A DNA stretch of 64,000 nt. It comes from Zhengitettix transpicula (taxonomy: Eukaryota > Arthropoda > Insecta > Orthoptera > Tetrigidae). The position numbers and the translations under genes are program-made. This document shows, in pieces, positions 63,106 to 64,000 of the stretch. The stretch lies in NCBI GenBank assembly GCA_037074705.1, contig CM073590.1, positions 177,645,246 to 177,709,245 on the forward strand, read 5' to 3'. The notes under the pieces are model-generated. The model made no database searches, had not been told where the DNA came from, and worked only from the letters and a program-made list of their open reading frames with translations. Position 1 is the stretch's first letter. Each line of letters starts with the position of its first letter.

Positions 63106-64000
63106 CACGGTACTTTTGTTACACATTGTTCTCCTGGTTTCAGAGGTGTATGGGATGTAACTTCTTTCTCCTGATAAAGGAAGAACATTATCCTACATGC
63201 AATGTTGATTGAATTGCAGCCTTTATTTAATTCAGTGTTTTTAAAAGTCAGTACACTGTTTTCGTGTCAGGCAATAACATTGAAAGAGCGTAATGAAAAT
63301 ATATGCAAAGTAACGATGATATTTTGTGAAAGGCAATCAGTAAACTTGAACGTGTATATGGATCCACAGATAGTTCAGTGCATTTATTTTTATTATAGGG
63401 CCTTGGTAAATGTTGGCCCAGTTCTGTTGCACGCGACGGCGTAATGGGACGGAAAGCTATCAGGCCCCGCACAGTTTTACAATCAAAGGTCGTTAATTGA
63501 AACAGCAATATTATTGTGTGTAGTCAATTATTTAACCTGCCAACACTACAACGGTGACGTAATTGTTCCGGCACAAATACTGTGTTTATAAAACAACGTT
63601 AAATTAAATTGAATGTTAAACAATAATTTCCGACAACTAAAAACAACAATTTGAGTTCTGCATCCATTAGTAACTGTAAATGTAAATGTGTCTGCGAATC
63701 GTAATCCACAATGTATGGTTACTGCTGGCTGTATAAATGTTGTTATTTCCACGATGAAGTGTGATGAACAGGCTCCGACACCAAATAACCGAAGTGCAAA
63801 AATCAAACAGGAAGTTCGTGCCAGTCGTGTTGACAACATTAATCTTTGATACCACTACAAGGAAATAGTTCTATGGAAAGGTTAAAAGATTTCTCTTGAA
63901 GAATACAAGACGCAAAGAAAATCTCGTTCAAGAAAGACTCACGAAGATAATGTGCTTATTTTTATCCCCTGGTTCGTGACATTCTAATAACGATACAGAC
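63106..64000. other. No gene seen
   Basis: I searched both strands for the S5 exon expected to follow the calcium-channel fragment and did not find it. The frames at 63202-63444, 63248-63508 and 63546-63839 show no family signature. Confidence 0.4.

Overview
This 64-kb window is AT-rich, repeat-dense animal nuclear DNA. It is almost certainly from an insect with a large genome: there are tRNA-derived SINEs, LINE tails, mariner-type relics, Helitrons ending in a hairpin plus CTAG, many (TA)n tracts, and one gene with a 14.4-kb intron. A cockroach, termite or other polyneopteran is a reasonable guess but is not proved by the sequence. Nothing bacterial (operons, ribosome binding sites, CRISPR arrays) is present. 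Nearly all of the short open frames are chance or lie in repeats.

Genes. The best-supported gene is on the minus strand. Two exons (17276-17441 and 2733-2840) join in phase 1 across a 14,435-bp GT-AG intron and encode most of one RNA-recognition motif of the hnRNP C/RALY type; the 5' UTR exon(s) and the rest of the protein are not seen. A single-exon frame at 39775-40071 looks coding but is unrecognised. A likely signal-peptide first exon with a perfect donor lies at 47092-47143. At 62955-63099 an open stretch matches the repeat-I S3-S4 region of a voltage-gated calcium channel alpha-1 subunit. It has a damaged S4 and an early stop, and reads as a stray or decaying exon copy.

Repeats by region. 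1-17.3 kb: the RRM gene with its long intron, which holds a LINE C-terminal relic (8.2-8.8 kb), two abutting Helitron fragments (11.0-12.8 kb) and a LINE tail (14.2-14.5 kb). 17.4-31 kb: a DUF4817-type MITE (19.5 kb), SINEs (20.9 and 28.7 kb), a mariner relic (21.7 kb), inverted-repeat elements with a hammerhead-like motif (23.0-23.5 kb), and an inverted pair of a ~490-bp repeat here called R490 (26.9-28.5 kb). 31-45 kb: two Helitrons joined exactly end to end (31.76-33.11 kb), degraded R490 copies, and two minus-strand type-2 Helitrons carrying ~280-bp tandem repeats (40.4-41.1 and 43.6-44.8 kb). 45-53 kb: a LINE relic broken by a foldback R490 (45.8-46.6 kb), a 69-bp near-perfect palindrome (47.9 kb), a complete Helitron with R490 nested in it (48.1-49.4 kb), and a 554-bp element that is a near-palindrome throughout (51.6-52.2 kb). 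53-64 kb: more R490 copies, a third SINE and the calcium-channel exon copy.

The most unusual structures are the R490 family, whose copies are circularly permuted and terminally redundant, the tandem Helitron junction, the giant palindromic MITE and the calcium-channel exon fragment. About ten GC-richer islands remain unexplained and may be promoters or conserved non-coding DNA.
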